Below, piece by piece: positions 23,461 to 36,835 of a DNA stretch of 64,000 nt (positions within the stretch are counted from its first letter, which is position 1; each line of letters starts with the position of its first letter). The stretch is from positions 10,304,571 through 10,368,570 of the forward strand of contig NC_045138.2 of the NCBI RefSeq assembly GCF_008831285.2, in the 5' to 3' direction. Under the pieces are notes generated by a model that searched no databases, was not told the DNA's origin, and saw only the letters and a list, made by a program, of their open reading frames with translations. The DNA is from Nymphaea colorata (taxonomy: Eukaryota > Streptophyta > Magnoliopsida > Nymphaeales > Nymphaeaceae). A program made the position numbers and the translations under genes.

Positions 23461-26400
23461 GCAATTGTTGATGCCAACATATCATAGAATTTGAGGGCTT
23501 TTGGGTTCTTTTTAGTTGAGTGCATGGTGGGTTGTAATCAAGATCAGACTAATATCCTTTTGAACTAAATTTTGTCCATTCGATCGACCTCAAGTGTCAC
23601 ACGAAGGCTGGCGGCGATAACGTGGTTTTGTAGTCAAGCCCCATTCAACCTCGACAATAAAAAGTCAATCTTCGTCCAGTGAAAGCTGGAAACTTTTGCA
23701 CATCTGTTGCCTTCTGGAAGGCTCTATTCGTTTGTCCGAAATTGTTCATTGGCCTTATTATTCCAACCTTTTCAAAGCGATCCCTCACCAACGCACCGGA
23801 AGGCCGAAGCCTTGTTTGCCCTCCACCTACGCTGCACATGGAAGTTTTGAAAGCTAGATTTCCAGAATAAATAACAGTACAAGGAATATGAAGCTTCTTC
23901 GGGCAATATTGCAATTGGAACGGTAAGCAATTTTGACATGTCATTCACAGAGGTTCTTTCAACACAATACGGTTTTTTTTTTTTTAAAGAATATGCTAAC
24001 TTTAAGCACACCGGTACTCGTTTATGCCAATGAATACATCTGATTAGGCTACACCTTGGCTGAGTTCGTGGCAGACCAGGCATGTCCGAACCTGAACTAA
24101 TCACCTTGATATGTAGGGCAAGACCGGGCAGGACCTGAGCTCAAGCCAGTCCTAACGGAGCTTAGATAAAGCCAGCTCGTTAAGAATGCCGTTTAATTAC
24201 CTGCTGACCGACCCTGATTGATAACTGTTCTTTGCTCATATAATATTATCATTGTATTATTTTTAAAAAACTTAATAAGTATGTTCAAGCTTAATTGAGA
24301 AAGTTCGAGTTGAAGCCAGAAAACAGATCACGTGGTCTGGTAGACCGGGCGGCTGAGAGATGATCGATATTTAGACAGGTTCTGTAAGCTCAAGTCAGGC
24401 CATAATGGGTCGGTCCCAACACCAGCTTGGAGCCATATTTCTCAATAATACATAGATCTAGCTAGATGCACCTATGTATGCATTGGATTATGAGTGAGTA
24501 GGAGGTTAATAACCACTATTCAGAAAAAACCCAAATGGCCCTCAATTCCCTTTATTTTTGAGGTCATGGGCAGCATCGAGACCTGAATGAGTTATGGTAC
24601 ATCCATCAAATGGAGTGTTGTGATCCCATCATTTATAGTCCATGAGAGTAGCACCCAGGCGACACACTTTCTAAGCACCAGTTTACTCAACCAGATATAC
24701 TATGTCCCTTAAAAGACATAATTTCAAATTCTTAAATTTCTGTCAACTTAGAGTTCTTAGTTCAAAAAGGCTTAGTAGGTAGTAAGTATTGATGAAAAAT
24801 GGCATATACTTTTGTAAAAATAATTTAACAAACTTCTCTTTGAAAGAAAGCGAATTGTCAACAAGTTTGTTTCATATAAAGTAGTCAACAAGTTGTTTCA
24901 TAGTACTCCGGCTGAGGGGAGAAATATGGATGGTAGGAGACTTCGCACTAAAGAAATATCGCATTGTCATCAAATTGGTTATCTCATACAAAGCATTGAA
25001 CACCTCCTCGAAAGAACAGGCGGTTGGGGAGGTCTTGTTGAAAAAAGTAAAACCAACTGACACAACCTCAAGTTTCAATATTCCGACCCTTTGCATCGTA
25101 AACTTCCACGGTAAAGCTCTTACAAGGAGGGATCGGACAAGGACGCACTACGATTGCATCATTTTTGTAAAATTACTTTTCAGTTTTCCTTTTGTTCTCG
25201 TTCTAATGTAGTCAGCACCTTAATTTCTAAATATAAATATATTCACAAATCAGACGTAGCTTTTGGATGTTTTAACAAAATGTTGAAATTTTTTAAACTA
25301 ATGGTTTTTCAGTTATTATAAAATATAATTGACACATAAAAACCTAGTAAGCTTAGGAGTGGGCCGCGTGGCGTTCGCAGTAACGGGATCATCACATTTT
25401 TGTCGTCGAAAGTTTGGAAAAACACTCGAACTAAACCGACTTCCACAGTGCAATTGCAAGTTTTCCGTGCAGAATTACGTACATTTCTTGAGGCTCTTGC
25501 CCACAAGCAGCTGAGGAAGTTGACTAGAATTATTAGTTTGATCATTTGAACAGTTTTTCACAGTAACGCTTTTGTATTTTTTTCCCTTGCCAGATAACCC
25601 AAAAGAACAAGTGACAATTCGCTAATTTCTTCGTTATATAATCAGTGCAGCTGTTTTACGAAGGAATTAATTGCGGCTATCGAATTGATGCCACAATAGT
25701 GACTGATATTCCGATTGCAATAAATAAATTTATTCCCCGTTTCAATTTTTTTTTATGCAATTTCTAACTTTTTCCAAAAGAAATTTCAACTCTTTTTGAG
25801 CCTTAATTTTAACCCGAGACGTCACTCTCAGGATTTTCAGTTTCATAATTATCGAAGACCTAGCCGTTAGATTGTCCTCACACTAAGAAGACCAGGGCCA
25901 CTGTATGGCTGCTCTCTCTCTCTCTTCGATTCAAGTGGAACAGTGGAGTCTCAGAACAGAGATGCCACTGTCCCTACCGTTCGTTCAACCAATCATTGAC
26001 GACCGTATAGTTTTTACTGCTCCTGTTAAATACATCACAACTTATATTTAATGATGTTATTCTGAACATAAATAAGCACAAAATTTGTATTCTACTACTT
26101 GGAAACGGTAGAATGCAATAGGCAAAGAGGGCTCTCGCTCTTTCTCTTCTACAGTGCATTAGGCAAAGAATTCTCTCTCCTCTCTCTCTCTCTCTCTCTA
26201 CAGTCCATATACACAACGCTAGCTTACACAAGGCTTATCAAAATATCCCTCTCTTCAAAAAGGAGAAAAACTTGCACCCTAAACGCTTCTTATCTCATGT
26301 GGCGGAGAGAGGGTTTGAGAGACTGTGTTCTTCTGAATCTGTGTGGGGATTGATTTTGATGCTGAGGGAGGAGAAATCGGTTTGTGGGTCTTACTCGCTA

Positions 26401-26545
26401 CGATCTAATTTCTTGTGTTGAGCCTCCTTCGATAGCCTCCTATTTCTTCCTTCGCTTCCTTTCTGTCTCTTTCTGATCGGGTTCCGCCATTAAAAAGGTA
26501 GAGCTGGCAAGCAAGTGGTGGGAGAGAAGGCTTGATGTGGGAGCC
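23461..26545. other. Intergenic region upstream of AHL gene
   Basis: No other gene is recognised here. The region includes a tract of GGGC/CAGG-rich words at about 24050-24440 that recalls transposon subterminal repeats. There are several short open frames without family signatures (for example 24930-25211) and a CT-rich microsatellite at 26176-26198. The last few hundred bases, pyrimidine-rich from about 26400, are the likely promoter and 5' UTR of the AHL gene; I cannot point to a definite TATA box. Confidence 0.4.
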
Positions 26546-27478
26546 ATGGCGGGGCTGGATCGGGGATCCCCCTCCTCCTCCGCCGCCGCTTCCCACTATG
26601 CGCACCACCTTCTCCGCCCGGACTTGCACCTTCAGAACCCCGATTCCGCCGCCTCCCCACCTCAGCTCGATGGCAGCAGCCGGAAGCGCGGCCGAGGCGA
26701 TGACGGCGAAGGTGACAACGACGAGGAGAAGCACTCGCCAGAAACGGCGACGACCACCGTCACCACCACGACGGCAGGAGGAGGGGAGGTATCGGGCCGG
26801 AGACCAAGGGGGAGACCGCCGGGATCGAAGAACAAGCCGAAGCCACCGATCATCATCACAAGGGACAGCGCGAACGCGCTGCGGTCGCACGTGATGGAGA
26901 TAGCGACGGGGGCAGACGTGGTGGAGGCGGTGGCGTCGTACGCGCGGCGGAGGCAGCGAGGGGTCTCCGTGATAAGCGGCGCCGGGTCGGTCTCGAACGT
27001 GACGCTCAGGCAGCCCGCCGCCCCGGGGTCAGTGGCGACTCTTCCTGGCCGCTTCGAGATCCTCTCGCTCTCCGGTTCTTTCCTGCCGCCGCCCGCACCC
27101 CCGGGTTCGACGGGCCTCACCATCTTCCTCGCGGGGGCGCAGGGTCAGGTGGTGGGGGGCATCGTCGCGGGCCCGCTCATGGCGGCCAGCCCCGTCATTC
27201 TCATGGCCGCCTCCTTCATGAACGTCGCGTACGAGCGGCTGCCGCTCGAGGAGGAGGAGGAGGAGGACGCGGAGCAGCAGCAGCAGGATGAGCGTTCGTC
27301 GTCGCAGATGCAGCACGCAGCGGCGGCGTCACAGTCGTCGGTCATCGCTGGTGGTCAGATGCCCGACATCTCGGCTCTCTCCTTCTATAACATGCCTACC
27401 AGCATGGCGAACTGCCAGTTCCCAGCTGACGCCTACCCTTGGCCTCCAACTGCCGCTGCCAGGCCACCACCTTTCTGA
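26546..27478 (+). CDS. AHL: AT-hook motif nuclear localized protein (clade A AHL)
   Basis: A 310-residue, single-exon protein. Residues 85-99 form an AT-hook (core [13 protein letters not shown]) for binding the minor groove of AT-rich DNA. Residues about 102-234 form the PPC/DUF296 domain, with LRSHVMEI at 112-119 and [16 protein letters not shown] at 168-183. One AT-hook plus this LRSH-type PPC and no intron is the pattern of clade A AHL proteins. These are nuclear proteins that assemble as homo- and hetero-trimers and modulate chromatin and transcription in growth and flowering. N-terminal Ser/Asp/Glu-rich and C-terminal acidic (235-241), Gln-rich and RPPPF segments are low-complexity. I chose the ATG at 26546 because it lies in GCCATGGCG, a strong plant context; the frame stays open upstream only to a GTG at 26537. 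Codon use is GC-rich, unlike the surroundings. I cannot place it on a specific Arabidopsis orthologue. Confidence 0.96.
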   Translation: MAGLDRGSPSSSAAASHYAHHLLRPDLHLQNPDSAASPPQLDGSSRKRGRGDDGEGDNDEEKHSPETATTTVTTTTAGGGEVSGRRPRGRPPGSKNKPKPPIIITRDSANALRSHVMEIATGADVVEAVASYARRRQRGVSVISGAGSVSNVTLRQPAAPGSVATLPGRFEILSLSGSFLPPPAPPGSTGLTIFLAGAQGQVVGGIVAGPLMAASPVILMAASFMNVAYERLPLEEEEEEDAEQQQQDERSSSQMQHAAAASQSSVIAGGQMPDISALSFYNMPTSMANCQFPADAYPWPPTAAARPPPF

Positions 27479-27900
27479 GTAAAAGACTTCATGTTCATCA
27501 GATCTGTTCCTCTCTTGTGTGGATGTGAAAACCAGACTGCCTGCTCTCTCTCTCTCTCTCTCTCTCATCTCATCTCATGGAGAATTGGGGATGAGAAGTG
27601 GGAGATGGTGAAAAGGGTGGTCAAACGCCAGGTAATTGAAAATTACGTGTTTTTTCTTTAGCTTGTTGTATGATCTTGTTTTTTATTGTTGTGGAATTTT
27701 TAGATGGTGGTTATGTAAATTTAATGTTAATTGTTGCCCCTCATCCCCAAATGGGGTAAGACTGTGTATCTTCATTTCTCTGCAGCGGTTGCTGTTATAC
27801 AGAAGAGGTTTCAAAGGGAAAATAAGTACATTTATGGATATTAATTTGGTGTGATTTTAATTTATTGAGAGTCACCTTTCTCTGTCTTGGATAGATTGAG
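27479..27900 (+). other. Likely AHL 3' UTR and flank
   Basis: This is the sequence immediately after the AHL stop, with a (CT)n run at 27543-27566 and T-rich DNA further on. The transcript end cannot be fixed by eye. Confidence 0.4.
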
Positions 27901-28298
27901 CTTTATTTATGGATGCTGATGCAGCTGTGTGACCAATAGACTCTTCTTTCTTCTTTCGCTTTAATGAGTTCTTTGTCTCTCATGGGGAGGAATTAGTGTG
28001 GTCTTGTTGTGTTTGGTGTTTCCATTGTAAGCACAAGGATATTATTCTTTGGCATTGTAGCTTGTTTCTGAGGTTCTCCTTTCAGAGTTTCTTCCTTCTT
28101 GGTTTTTAGACCATTGGTCCTAATATTTGTTCTTCGGTTGCAGACACTGCATTTTTCCCTGGAAGAAGCTTTTTGTATAGGGAAATTGTTGTTTTTCGAC
28201 ATAGATGGTTGCAAAGGATATATATTTTGAAACATACGAGGTGATGAAAGGGCCCGAGTGCTTCTGTGGTTTTAGGTTTAAGATATGTTGAATATTTT

Positions 28299-28335
<37 letters not shown>

Positions 28336-29543
28336 TGAAGTACAAATGTAATCTGATGATGATGACAGAAGAAGTTAAAATAAAATATTAAAGATAATGG
28401 ATAAGAAAAACCAATAAATGGTTCCTGTGTTTTTTAATTATATATTCCTTATTATACCTTCTATCTCTTTTTTAGTAATATTTACCCTATTATACCTTCT
28501 ATCTCCCTTGTACATGGTGGTAAATACAGGTAACCACTGTATGTTTTAAGAAAGAAAATTCCAGCTCAGTACTATATTTTCGCAGATTTGAGATGGTAGC
28601 AGATTCCGAGTCAGTGTAACCATTCTTTTGTGTTCATATTTATAAATATGTGAACAACCCATCCCATTTTCAAATTTCACCTCTTTGTTTTTTTTATTGT
28701 GATCTTGGGTAGGGTAGAGCAGCACAAGTACAGGTGGAGTGTCCTGTACAGAGCAAGTTTTCCGTGATGTTGATGGAAGCCTGCCAGGCCAAAAAAAGAT
28801 TGAGAGCAGTCGTCCTCTCTCTCTCTCTCTCCCTCCCTCTCTCTTCACTGTCTGCGGTATCACGGCCACACGATCACAGTACGAACGATACAGTCAGGAA
28901 AAAAAGCGGTTGTCATTTTCCAGAAATAATCCTCTGAGGACGATGGGTACTACACCGCATGAGCACTGTACTTTCACAGTTTTACTCTTTTTTTGAAGAA
29001 AAGGGCGAGGAAGGAGGTTACAGTGTGCTGAAAAAACCTTTTAACTCAAATGGTGGAAAACCGTAACTTGCCAGCTTCGTTATTCTCACCACATAACCCT
29101 TTCTTCTTTCACACTTCATGTTTTTTCGCATTTTTTTTTTCTTTCTGTTTCTTTTATCTATTTGCTGGGCAGGCCTAAGTAACCTGCCGCCTCTTCATCA
29201 CTGTAAAAGTTAAGAGATACGAAGGATGTCACGTAGCTATGGTAAAGGCTAACTAAATTCACGTTTATATAATATATATGTATATTATATATCTACTCTT
29301 GAAATTAGTGAACAACTTAGCGGTGGTGTGGCGACATCTATCTGTTTGATTTGATGAAAGCAGCTTCAACTGCATTTGCAGATTTGGGGAGGGCTATTCT
29401 TGAGATAATCAGCCATGATTCGTGAGTTCTTGGATCATAGACTCAACGAGGACGAGCTATAAGGAAGAAGAAAGCAAGGAGAAGACAAAAAAAGGAAGAG
29501 CAGCAGCTAGCATTGACAGCAACTGCGACAGTCGGAAACTGAA
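27901..29543. other. Intergenic, no gene seen
   Basis: AT-rich DNA with a (CA)n(TA)n run at 28301-28334 and a CT run at 28816-28843. Short frames have no recognisable domain and I saw no microRNA precursor or tRNA. Confidence 0.4.
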
Positions 29544-29972
29544 TTAATTTTCTGTCTTCTGCCTTTTCCGGAGCTCAGATTTCACTTTTCCCTTAATACA
29601 GGTTTCTCGAGAATGAGATTCCTTTTCACCATGGCCATAGAGATACAAAAGGAGGTTTAACACTTTAACCGTGACGGCTGATGAGAACAAAGTGCAAACA
29701 GTAGTGGTGATGGTTCTGCCTGAAGCTGTGATCATCTGGTTAAGCTCGTCTCAGACGAGAGCTACTGCATTGGCGAAAGCTGCGTGGTGAGCCCATCGAT
29801 GAAGAAGACGGGAATACATGTATAATGTATTTCTCCTGAAGAAGCAGTAGGATTCTTTTAGGAAGGCAAACAGGCTGTCGTTTTGATCTTTCCAGATCTC
29901 CGTCGATCCCTTTTCTGCAACCAATCCCTTTAATCCTTCTGCCGTCTCCATTTTTATATTGATGCGGCACAT
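29544..29972 (-). pseudogene. Uncharacterised ORF pair in one frame
   Basis: On the minus strand an ATG frame of 73 codons (29972 down to a TGA at 29751-29753) is followed in the same frame by a second ATG frame (29735 down to 29544). The first part is mixed and soluble-looking. The second has a hydrophobic stretch (TVKVLNLLLYLYG) and a Lys/Arg-rich tail. One stop codon separates two open stretches totalling about 140 codons. It may be a small broken gene or chance; I recognise no family. Confidence 0.2.
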
Positions 29973-31205
29973 ACGTGAGGAAAGCTCTAGAGCTCAGTGC
30001 TCAAGGGGGAAGGGACCATACCTTCCTTCCTCCTCCACGAACAAAAGAAAAAAAAAAAAACTTGATCTTGGGAACATGCTACTGCTTTGTGGAGTTGACA
30101 GCTGCAACGATTGGTGTGCACATGTCACGCGGGTGCGAATAATTATACCCCAGTTTTCAAGAAAAGGGCAGTCAAACTCTCCCTCTCTCTCTACAGTCTT
30201 TGGTACCAGCGTGACAACGTTGGGATAATAGATGTAACACAAGTGTAGATAGATTCCCACTTTTCTCTTCCGTTGTCTTCAAGTCCATGTGGCTAGCGGA
30301 AGAACCGAACGTATAATATTGCAGATGTTTGTCCGTTCCGTTCTCGCTGTTGTTTCTTTCACAAGACTGTGTTTCTTTCAAAAGATGTTTCGCATTGCGA
30401 TTGATTGATAATTTGTTATTGGAGTCGTGCTTCTCTTATTATACTTTAAGACCAGCAGTTTGATGAAGTTGATGATCGATAGGAAGTTGAAGGTGGTGAA
30501 GGGTGAACTTTCCTGCAGATGTCTTCAACACCAAGCGCTGTACTTGACGCCGTTAATCTTGTTCATGGTTGCAGCGATCCTCTTAGATGTGTCTGGCTGC
30601 CCAAACATATGGTTTAACGGAACAAGTGTGGATTTTTTTTTAATGCAATACCAATAATTTTGCAGTCAGAGTCGGTGGTGAAGCTAAAAATATTTGAATG
30701 AGGGGCATTTACATTCTAGTTTGCTACTTTTAAAGGGGAAGTTAGTATGTAAATAAGTAGAAAGAAAAGAGGTATTAATATGAAAATATATTGGGACTGT
30801 TGTTGGTAATTGCCTATACCAACCCACATGTCCCTGATGCGTGGGCAGAACATGCTCTTCTTTGGATAGTTCTGAATTACTTTGTGTTGGAGAGGCGTGA
30901 TTGCCCAAATGTGGTCTGGAGCCGGCTCTAAATGACGCTTGCTTTTTCAAAACAAAAACCTGCAACAAATGCAACAAATAAAGACAAGGTGTTATAAAAA
31001 CTGGTTTCTCAAGCCAAAAATATTTGAACATCAGTCTCCAAAAGAAAATATATCAAATTGTAAATGAAAAATACACATAAAGTAATTTAAAAATTAAAAC
31101 AAATTAAAATATGTAAAAAAGTTAGTGAAATCTTGATCATATTTAGCAAACTCGCAAGTTCTGAGGTGTAAGTCACTTGAATCAGCTAGGATCTTCCATT
31201 TACCA
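29973..31205. other. Intergenic, no gene seen
   Basis: No recognisable coding or RNA feature. Open frames are short and without family signatures. Confidence 0.4.
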
Positions 31206-31213
31206 GTCACGAG

Positions 31214-31647
31214 AAGGGCTGCATGAGTCGAGCCAGCTCAAGCTCGACTTGAACTCACTTGTCAAAACTCGTCTAGAACTCGACTCATTTATAAACTAGT
31301 TGAGCTCAAGTTCAAATGCGTGCTCCAAATGTTAAATGAGTCGAGTTTGAATTACTTGACTTATTTAAACGCAGCTCATCTCAACTGCATAATGAATGTT
31401 GAAATATAATGAGAAATAGTTAAACGAGTAGCAATTAAATGAATTAAATGAGGTAATGAGTTAAAAGAAACAAGACATGATTAACAGAAATTAGTTAAGC
31501 AAGTTAAACAAGTTGAGCTTGAGCTCAACAGTTACACTGTTGAGTCAACATCAAACCTTTTCTATGGAGCTCGAGCTCAAACCTTTTGAGCTGAGTCGAA
31601 TTCGAGCTTGCTTAGGTCAAACTCAACTTGGCTCACGTGCAGCGTTA
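31214..31647. mobile_element. hAT-type MITE (434 bp)
   Basis: The left end AAGGGCTGCATGAGTCGAGC and the right end (reverse complement TAACGCTGCACGTGAGCCAA) are imperfect inverted repeats. The inside is packed with GAGCTCGAGCTC/GAGTCGAG words near both ends, as in the other hAT-like elements here. The flanking 8-mers GTCACGAG (31206-31213) and GTAATGAG (31648-31655) agree at 6 of 8 positions, the right length for a hAT target duplication. It has no transposase and is non-autonomous. Confidence 0.7.
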
Positions 31648-31655
31648 GTAATGAG

Positions 31656-32992
31656 TCATGTAAGATTGTCAACTACTTACATGTTTTTTTTTTTTACGTG
31701 TAGTATTGAATATTGAAGTTCGTTATCTATTGGATTGCAAAATAGCATAAACTTTAATAAAATATACTCAAATACTCAGATTACAAGTTATTCAGTTTTA
31801 GCTGATGAAATAACCAAACATTAACTCCCTACGCACCTAGATTAAGAAATGCACTAACAAATTTTATGACCCAAATTAGCTGGATCGGTGAGTCAACTCT
31901 CTTATCTGTGACCCAGCCTTCAGTCGATGAGTTTGAGTCACAAGTTTACCAATTTTCAAGTCACAGCATCCCCTTGGTACGTGACACTCTTCAAGTCACA
32001 AATTTTCATTCCCATAAACTGCTACTCTAATTTTCAACATTGTATGGAATTTCTGGATTGAATTAGCCAGTTCCAATGACGAAAGGGCAGTCAAGCATGT
32101 CCCTCACTTTTATCTTGCCTTTGTCTCCCTTAATTGTTTTGAAGCAAAATCAATGCTATTTTTACACAAATTCAGTCCTACAAGTTGTAGTCAAAACATG
32201 CCCGCTGCAGGCCAGATGTCGCCTCATAGATTCTTTTGTAAAAATCAAGTCGTTGAAAGACTCTAGACAACTTTGTTATGGTCTTTGGATGTGGTCTTCT
32301 CTTATGTTTAAAGTAATGAAGTCCCTAGTCGTAGTTTTTTCACAAGAACAGTTTACAGTTGTAGACAAGCACCCTGGCAACAAAATATTCCAAAAATAAA
32401 TACTTTTCATATGGATTTGTGTCTATCCACACAGGTGATGGAATTGTTGCTCATTAAGTTCTTGCGTTCTAAACCGAATGCTGAACTGATAGTCATCTAG
32501 ATGTTGCCAACTTCGTCATGTTGATGAATATGCAATGCTAACCAAGCTTTCTAAAAAATTATGGGGTGATGATTTCTTTGCAATTTCCCCTCCAAGTTTA
32601 CAACGACGAACTAGTCTATAGGTGAGGAGAAAACGCTTGTCTTGCTAATGATCAATAAGAAGGCTGAAGAAGGGTTAGACATGTAATGCAGTAGCTGACG
32701 CATTAACTCTGGTGAAGCTATTAGGTTAAAATTTCCTTCGAATTGTCTAGGTGATGATTGGCGCTTGTTGCCGAATATAGTAGGTCACTACTTCACTGTT
32801 AGATATATGGATCATAGTTTACATAGTCCAATATTGGTATAGGTGAAAGTCAAGATCGTTACCTAAGTGGGTTAATGGCGGTCAACAAGTCTCCAAATAT
32901 AGAGATGAAAACTGGCATGTTATGAAGCTGTCTCATCTCAAATCACTTTGTTGTTAGTTTAAGCCCTAGCTATGGTCCAAATCGTCTGTGTA
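31656..32992. other. Intergenic, no gene seen
   Basis: AT-rich sequence up to the copia-3 5' LTR. A 107-codon frame at 32076-32399 has no recognisable domain. Confidence 0.4.
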
Positions 32993-33395
32993 TGTCAACG
33001 GTAACAAGCAAGACGTTGAGGACCCAGATCAAAACAGTTCCAACCTGGTAAAAGAAAGGAATTGACAATGACAGAAAGATCTCATCTATTGGAAATCAAT
33101 ACAAGCCCAGCCAATTAAAGAAAACAGCTAGCGTTGAAAGCAAAAAATTGAAGTATTTTTCAAACGAGCAAAACGAAAACGGCAGTCATGATGTAAATGC
33201 TGATTTTAAGTTATATACCTGTAATTATAATGATGAAGAGGCAGTACATATAGAAACCTCACAACTCACATGTGGTAAAATGAGTGTGAACTAATTTATA
33301 ATAGAGGATATAAGTGACACATTTAGCAACCAAACCTCTTTAAATGATTGCATATCTTTCTTAATTTGTTAGTTTTCTTGCCCTTACTCTTAACA
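32993..33395 (+). repeat. 5' LTR of copia-3
   Basis: It starts TGTCAACGGTAACAAGC and ends CTCTTAACA. It shares CAAAACAGTTCCAACCTG and a GATGTAAATRCTGATTTTAA block with the 3' LTR at 53152. The end is placed by the primer binding site that follows. Confidence 0.7.
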
Positions 33396-33411
33396 AACAA
33401 TCAGAGCTCTT
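33396..33411 (+). other. Primer binding site of copia-3 (decayed)
   Basis: AATCAGAGCTC just after the LTR resembles TATCAGAGC, complementary to the 3' end of initiator methionine tRNA, the usual copia primer. The gag start codon lies about 100 bp downstream. Confidence 0.5.
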
Positions 33412-33514
33412 CTCCACAAGGTGACTTTTGTGATTGTGTGCTGTAAGGAGCTTGGGTTTGCTTCTTCTGTTGATTCTTTGGATCTTATTGCCTGGCGTTA
33501 GGACATTATTCTTT

Positions 33515-33670
33515 ATGATGGCAACTACAAACTCTTCTTTGTCATCTTGTCGATTGGCAGCACTAGGATAAGCAATATTTCACTTCCCTTACCTCCTGCT
33601 CTTACAAATTTTTTTACTGTCAAATTAACATCAGAAACTATTTGCCTTTTGAGAGTCAGCTTTTTCTATT
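33515..33670 (+). pseudogene. copia-3 gag N-terminus remnant
   Basis: The frame opens ATGATGGCAACTACAAAC and gives MMATTNSSLSSCRLAALG before a TAA stop. In another frame it continues SLPLPPALTNFFTVKLTSE, which matches the start of copia gag proteins (ILPLPPxLTxFVxVKLxxxNYLLW). The match ends near 33670, where the CACTA element or deletion begins. Confidence 0.65.
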
Positions 33671-33900
33671 ATTAATTTGGTATGATCTTCATATGAGTTT
33701 TGCTTTAGTTTGTATTTTAGTCGTATAATTTAAGTGCTTTCTTTGTTGATTTTATAGAGTTGAAGTGTAATTTTGTGTTAGAGTTAGCGAGTATTGAGTT
33801 CTTTGTAAAAAAAAAAGTGTTGTGGGTTCTATGTGATCAGATGAAATGCTTATTATAGAGTGCCATGTGGGTGCCATATGTATCTTCCTCCTTCAAGTCA

Positions 33901-34000
<100 letters not shown>

Positions 34001-35582
34001 TTCTGAAGCACTATTTATATTCTTTGGAGTTTATTGATTTGTAAATTTAATGTTTTGGGAGGTACAAACAACAAATACTTGTAATAATTGATTGTCGTTT
34101 CGAGGGTACAAACAACAACCTTGAAGATGGAAGATCGAAGTTGGATGCAAAAAGATAGGCAAAATGTTAATTATTTTATTTTACTACAATATATGGCTTT
34201 TTAATCAAGTTTAAGATTTGTTGGAAACATTATTTTTCTTTGTCAAAACAAACCTTGAATATACGAAAATAGTTAAAGATTTCATCACTTTTGCCTTAAT
34301 AAACAGTGTGGTAGTTGTTAGAAAAATATGGTGTCCTTATGTAAAGGGCAACAATTGTTTATATCAACCAGCAAAAGATACTTTTAATCACATAATATGC
34401 TTCAATGTTGTGCAAAACTATACACGTTGGCATTATTATGGTGAGTCTATGTTGCAATATCAAAGTGAGCATGATGAAACTACAGAAAGTGATGAAAGTA
34501 GCATGGATGAGTTGATTAGAGATGCATTTAGTGTCCATTCAAAAGATATAATTCATGACATGTAAATGATGACATGGAAGATGTACATATAGATGATGGC
34601 ATAGAATATGAAGATTTTTACAAGATGCAAGAAATCTAAAGTTGTCTTTTATTATTCAGTTATATGGCATAAACTGTTTGTATGGATGGAGCAATAAATC
34701 ACTTAATTTGCTATTGGGGTTATTAGAATAAGCATTTCCTAAGAATGTGTAAATACCAAAGTCATTTTATGAAATGAAAAACAATGTTCGAGCATTATGA
34801 CTTGTGAAAAGATAGATGCATGTCCTCATAGTTGTATGTTATTTTGAAACCAATCTGTTGGTAAAGAAAAGTGTGATGTTTTTGAAGCTTCAAGATGGAA
34901 AGAAGATGCAGAACAAAGAAATAATACTGCTAATGAAATATCAAGTAAACATCGAGTTGCTAAAACATTGTGTCACTTTTCATTAATTCCTAGGCTCTAG
35001 AGGTTGTATCCATCTTCAAAAACTGCTTCAGACATGAGATGACATGATGAAAGACATGTTAAAGATGGTATACTAAGACATCATGTTGATTCATTATCTT
35101 GGAGATCTTTCAATGAATTGTATTCTTCTTTTGCATTGTATGGTCATAATGTTTGGCTCAGTCTAGCAACCGTTATCGTACATTGAGCACATCATACAAC
35201 ATTTGGCCAGTCATTACTTGTCATATATAATTTACTACCATGGATGTGTATGAGGCAGCCATACATGGTTTTGTCTTTGTTAATTTATGAGCTAACTTCT
35301 CCTAGAGAAAAGATAGATGTATATTTGTAACCTCTAATTGATGAATTGAAGTTACTATGAGATGTTGACAATGAACTTATAATGCAAGCAAAAAACAATG
35401 TTTTCAAATGCATGCAGCTTTGTTATGGACAATAAATGGCTTTCCAGCTTATGGAGATTTATCAGGATGGAGTGTAAATGAAAAGTTAGCATGTCCTTAT
35501 GTCAAAAAAATACACTATCTTATCATTTGCAAAATAGTAAAAAAACATGTTACATGTGTCATCAAAATTTTTTACATGTACA

Positions 35583-35586
<4 letters not shown>

Positions 35587-35634
<48 letters not shown>
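35587..35634. repeat. (TA)n microsatellite
   Basis: A 48-bp AT dinucleotide run inserted within the TNP2-like pseudogene. Confidence 0.95.
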
Positions 35635-35636
<2 letters not shown>

Positions 35637-36732
35637 TATTTGATGGGACCGTGGAATTGAGATGTGCTACTCCACCCCTTTCTAGAATTCATGCACTAGA
35701 AGAAGTGAAACACGGACAACTGCCATATAATTAAAAAAAATAGTATTTTTTTTGCTTTGTCATATTAGAAAGACAATTTATTACGTCACAACTTGGAAGT
35801 AATGCATATAAAAAAATGTATGTGAGAATATTATTAGTACATTTTTAAATATAAAAGGAAAGAAAATATATCATTACAATTCTTGTTTGAACCTACAAGC
35901 AATGAATGTAAGGCAACAATTTTATCAACAAGAGTGTAAGGAAATTGAGAAGGTTTTATTGTCTTTTGCATGTTTTACTATAAGCATAAAAGAAAAGGCA
36001 ATATTTTGCAATGTCTTTAAGAATTTGAAAATTTTAGATGGTTATGCATCAAATATTTCATAGTGTCTACATTAGAAAAGCTATAAGGACTCAAGGTTAA
36101 AGGGTTATGATTGTCATATGTTAATTCATCAATTTCGTCTGTTAGCCATATGAAGATCTTTAACAAATAAGATAAGTACAATGTTGATTGAGTTCTACAT
36201 ATTCTTTAAAGGATTATGTACAAAATTAGAAAAGAAAATGAATTGAAGCATTTGGAGGAGCAAATTATATTTGACATTATATCATATGGAGAAAAATTTT
36301 TCCCCCAACTTTTATTGATATTATGATCTACTTGCCTATTCAATTAGCCTATGAAGTTTACTAGGTGGACATGTATAATATCATTAGATGTATTCCATTG
36401 AAAGATAAGTGAAAAAAAGTATTTATTTTGCTGCTGTAGTTTATAATTTTTTATAGAATATTGATACTGATTTGACGATGTGCTTTAAATTTAAGATATT
36501 TGATGAAGCTCAAATTTTATGTGTAAAATAAAAGTCAACCAAACAGATCCATTGTTGAAGTATATTTGACAGAAAAAAGTTTGACTTTTTGTTCCAAGCA
36601 TTTACATGAAATAGAAACATGCTTTAATAGGTCTGAAAGAAACTATGAAGACATTGGATCAACAAAAAGTTCCACAAGCATGAGAAAAGGCCATTCCTGA
36701 GAGCATATAGACAACCAAATGTTCCAACAAGT

Positions 36733-36835
<103 letters not shown>

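Noticed and set aside
24050-24440. Another hAT-type element
   Set aside because: The words look similar to transposon ends, but I could not find matching inverted ends or flanking duplications.
26537-26545. Upstream GTG start for the AHL protein
   Set aside because: The ATG nine bases downstream has an ideal plant context and gives the N-terminus usual for AHL proteins.
26405-27568. Long minus-strand and alternative-frame ORFs over the AHL gene
   Set aside because: They are shadows of the GC-rich coding sequence, with Arg/Ser-rich translations that match nothing.
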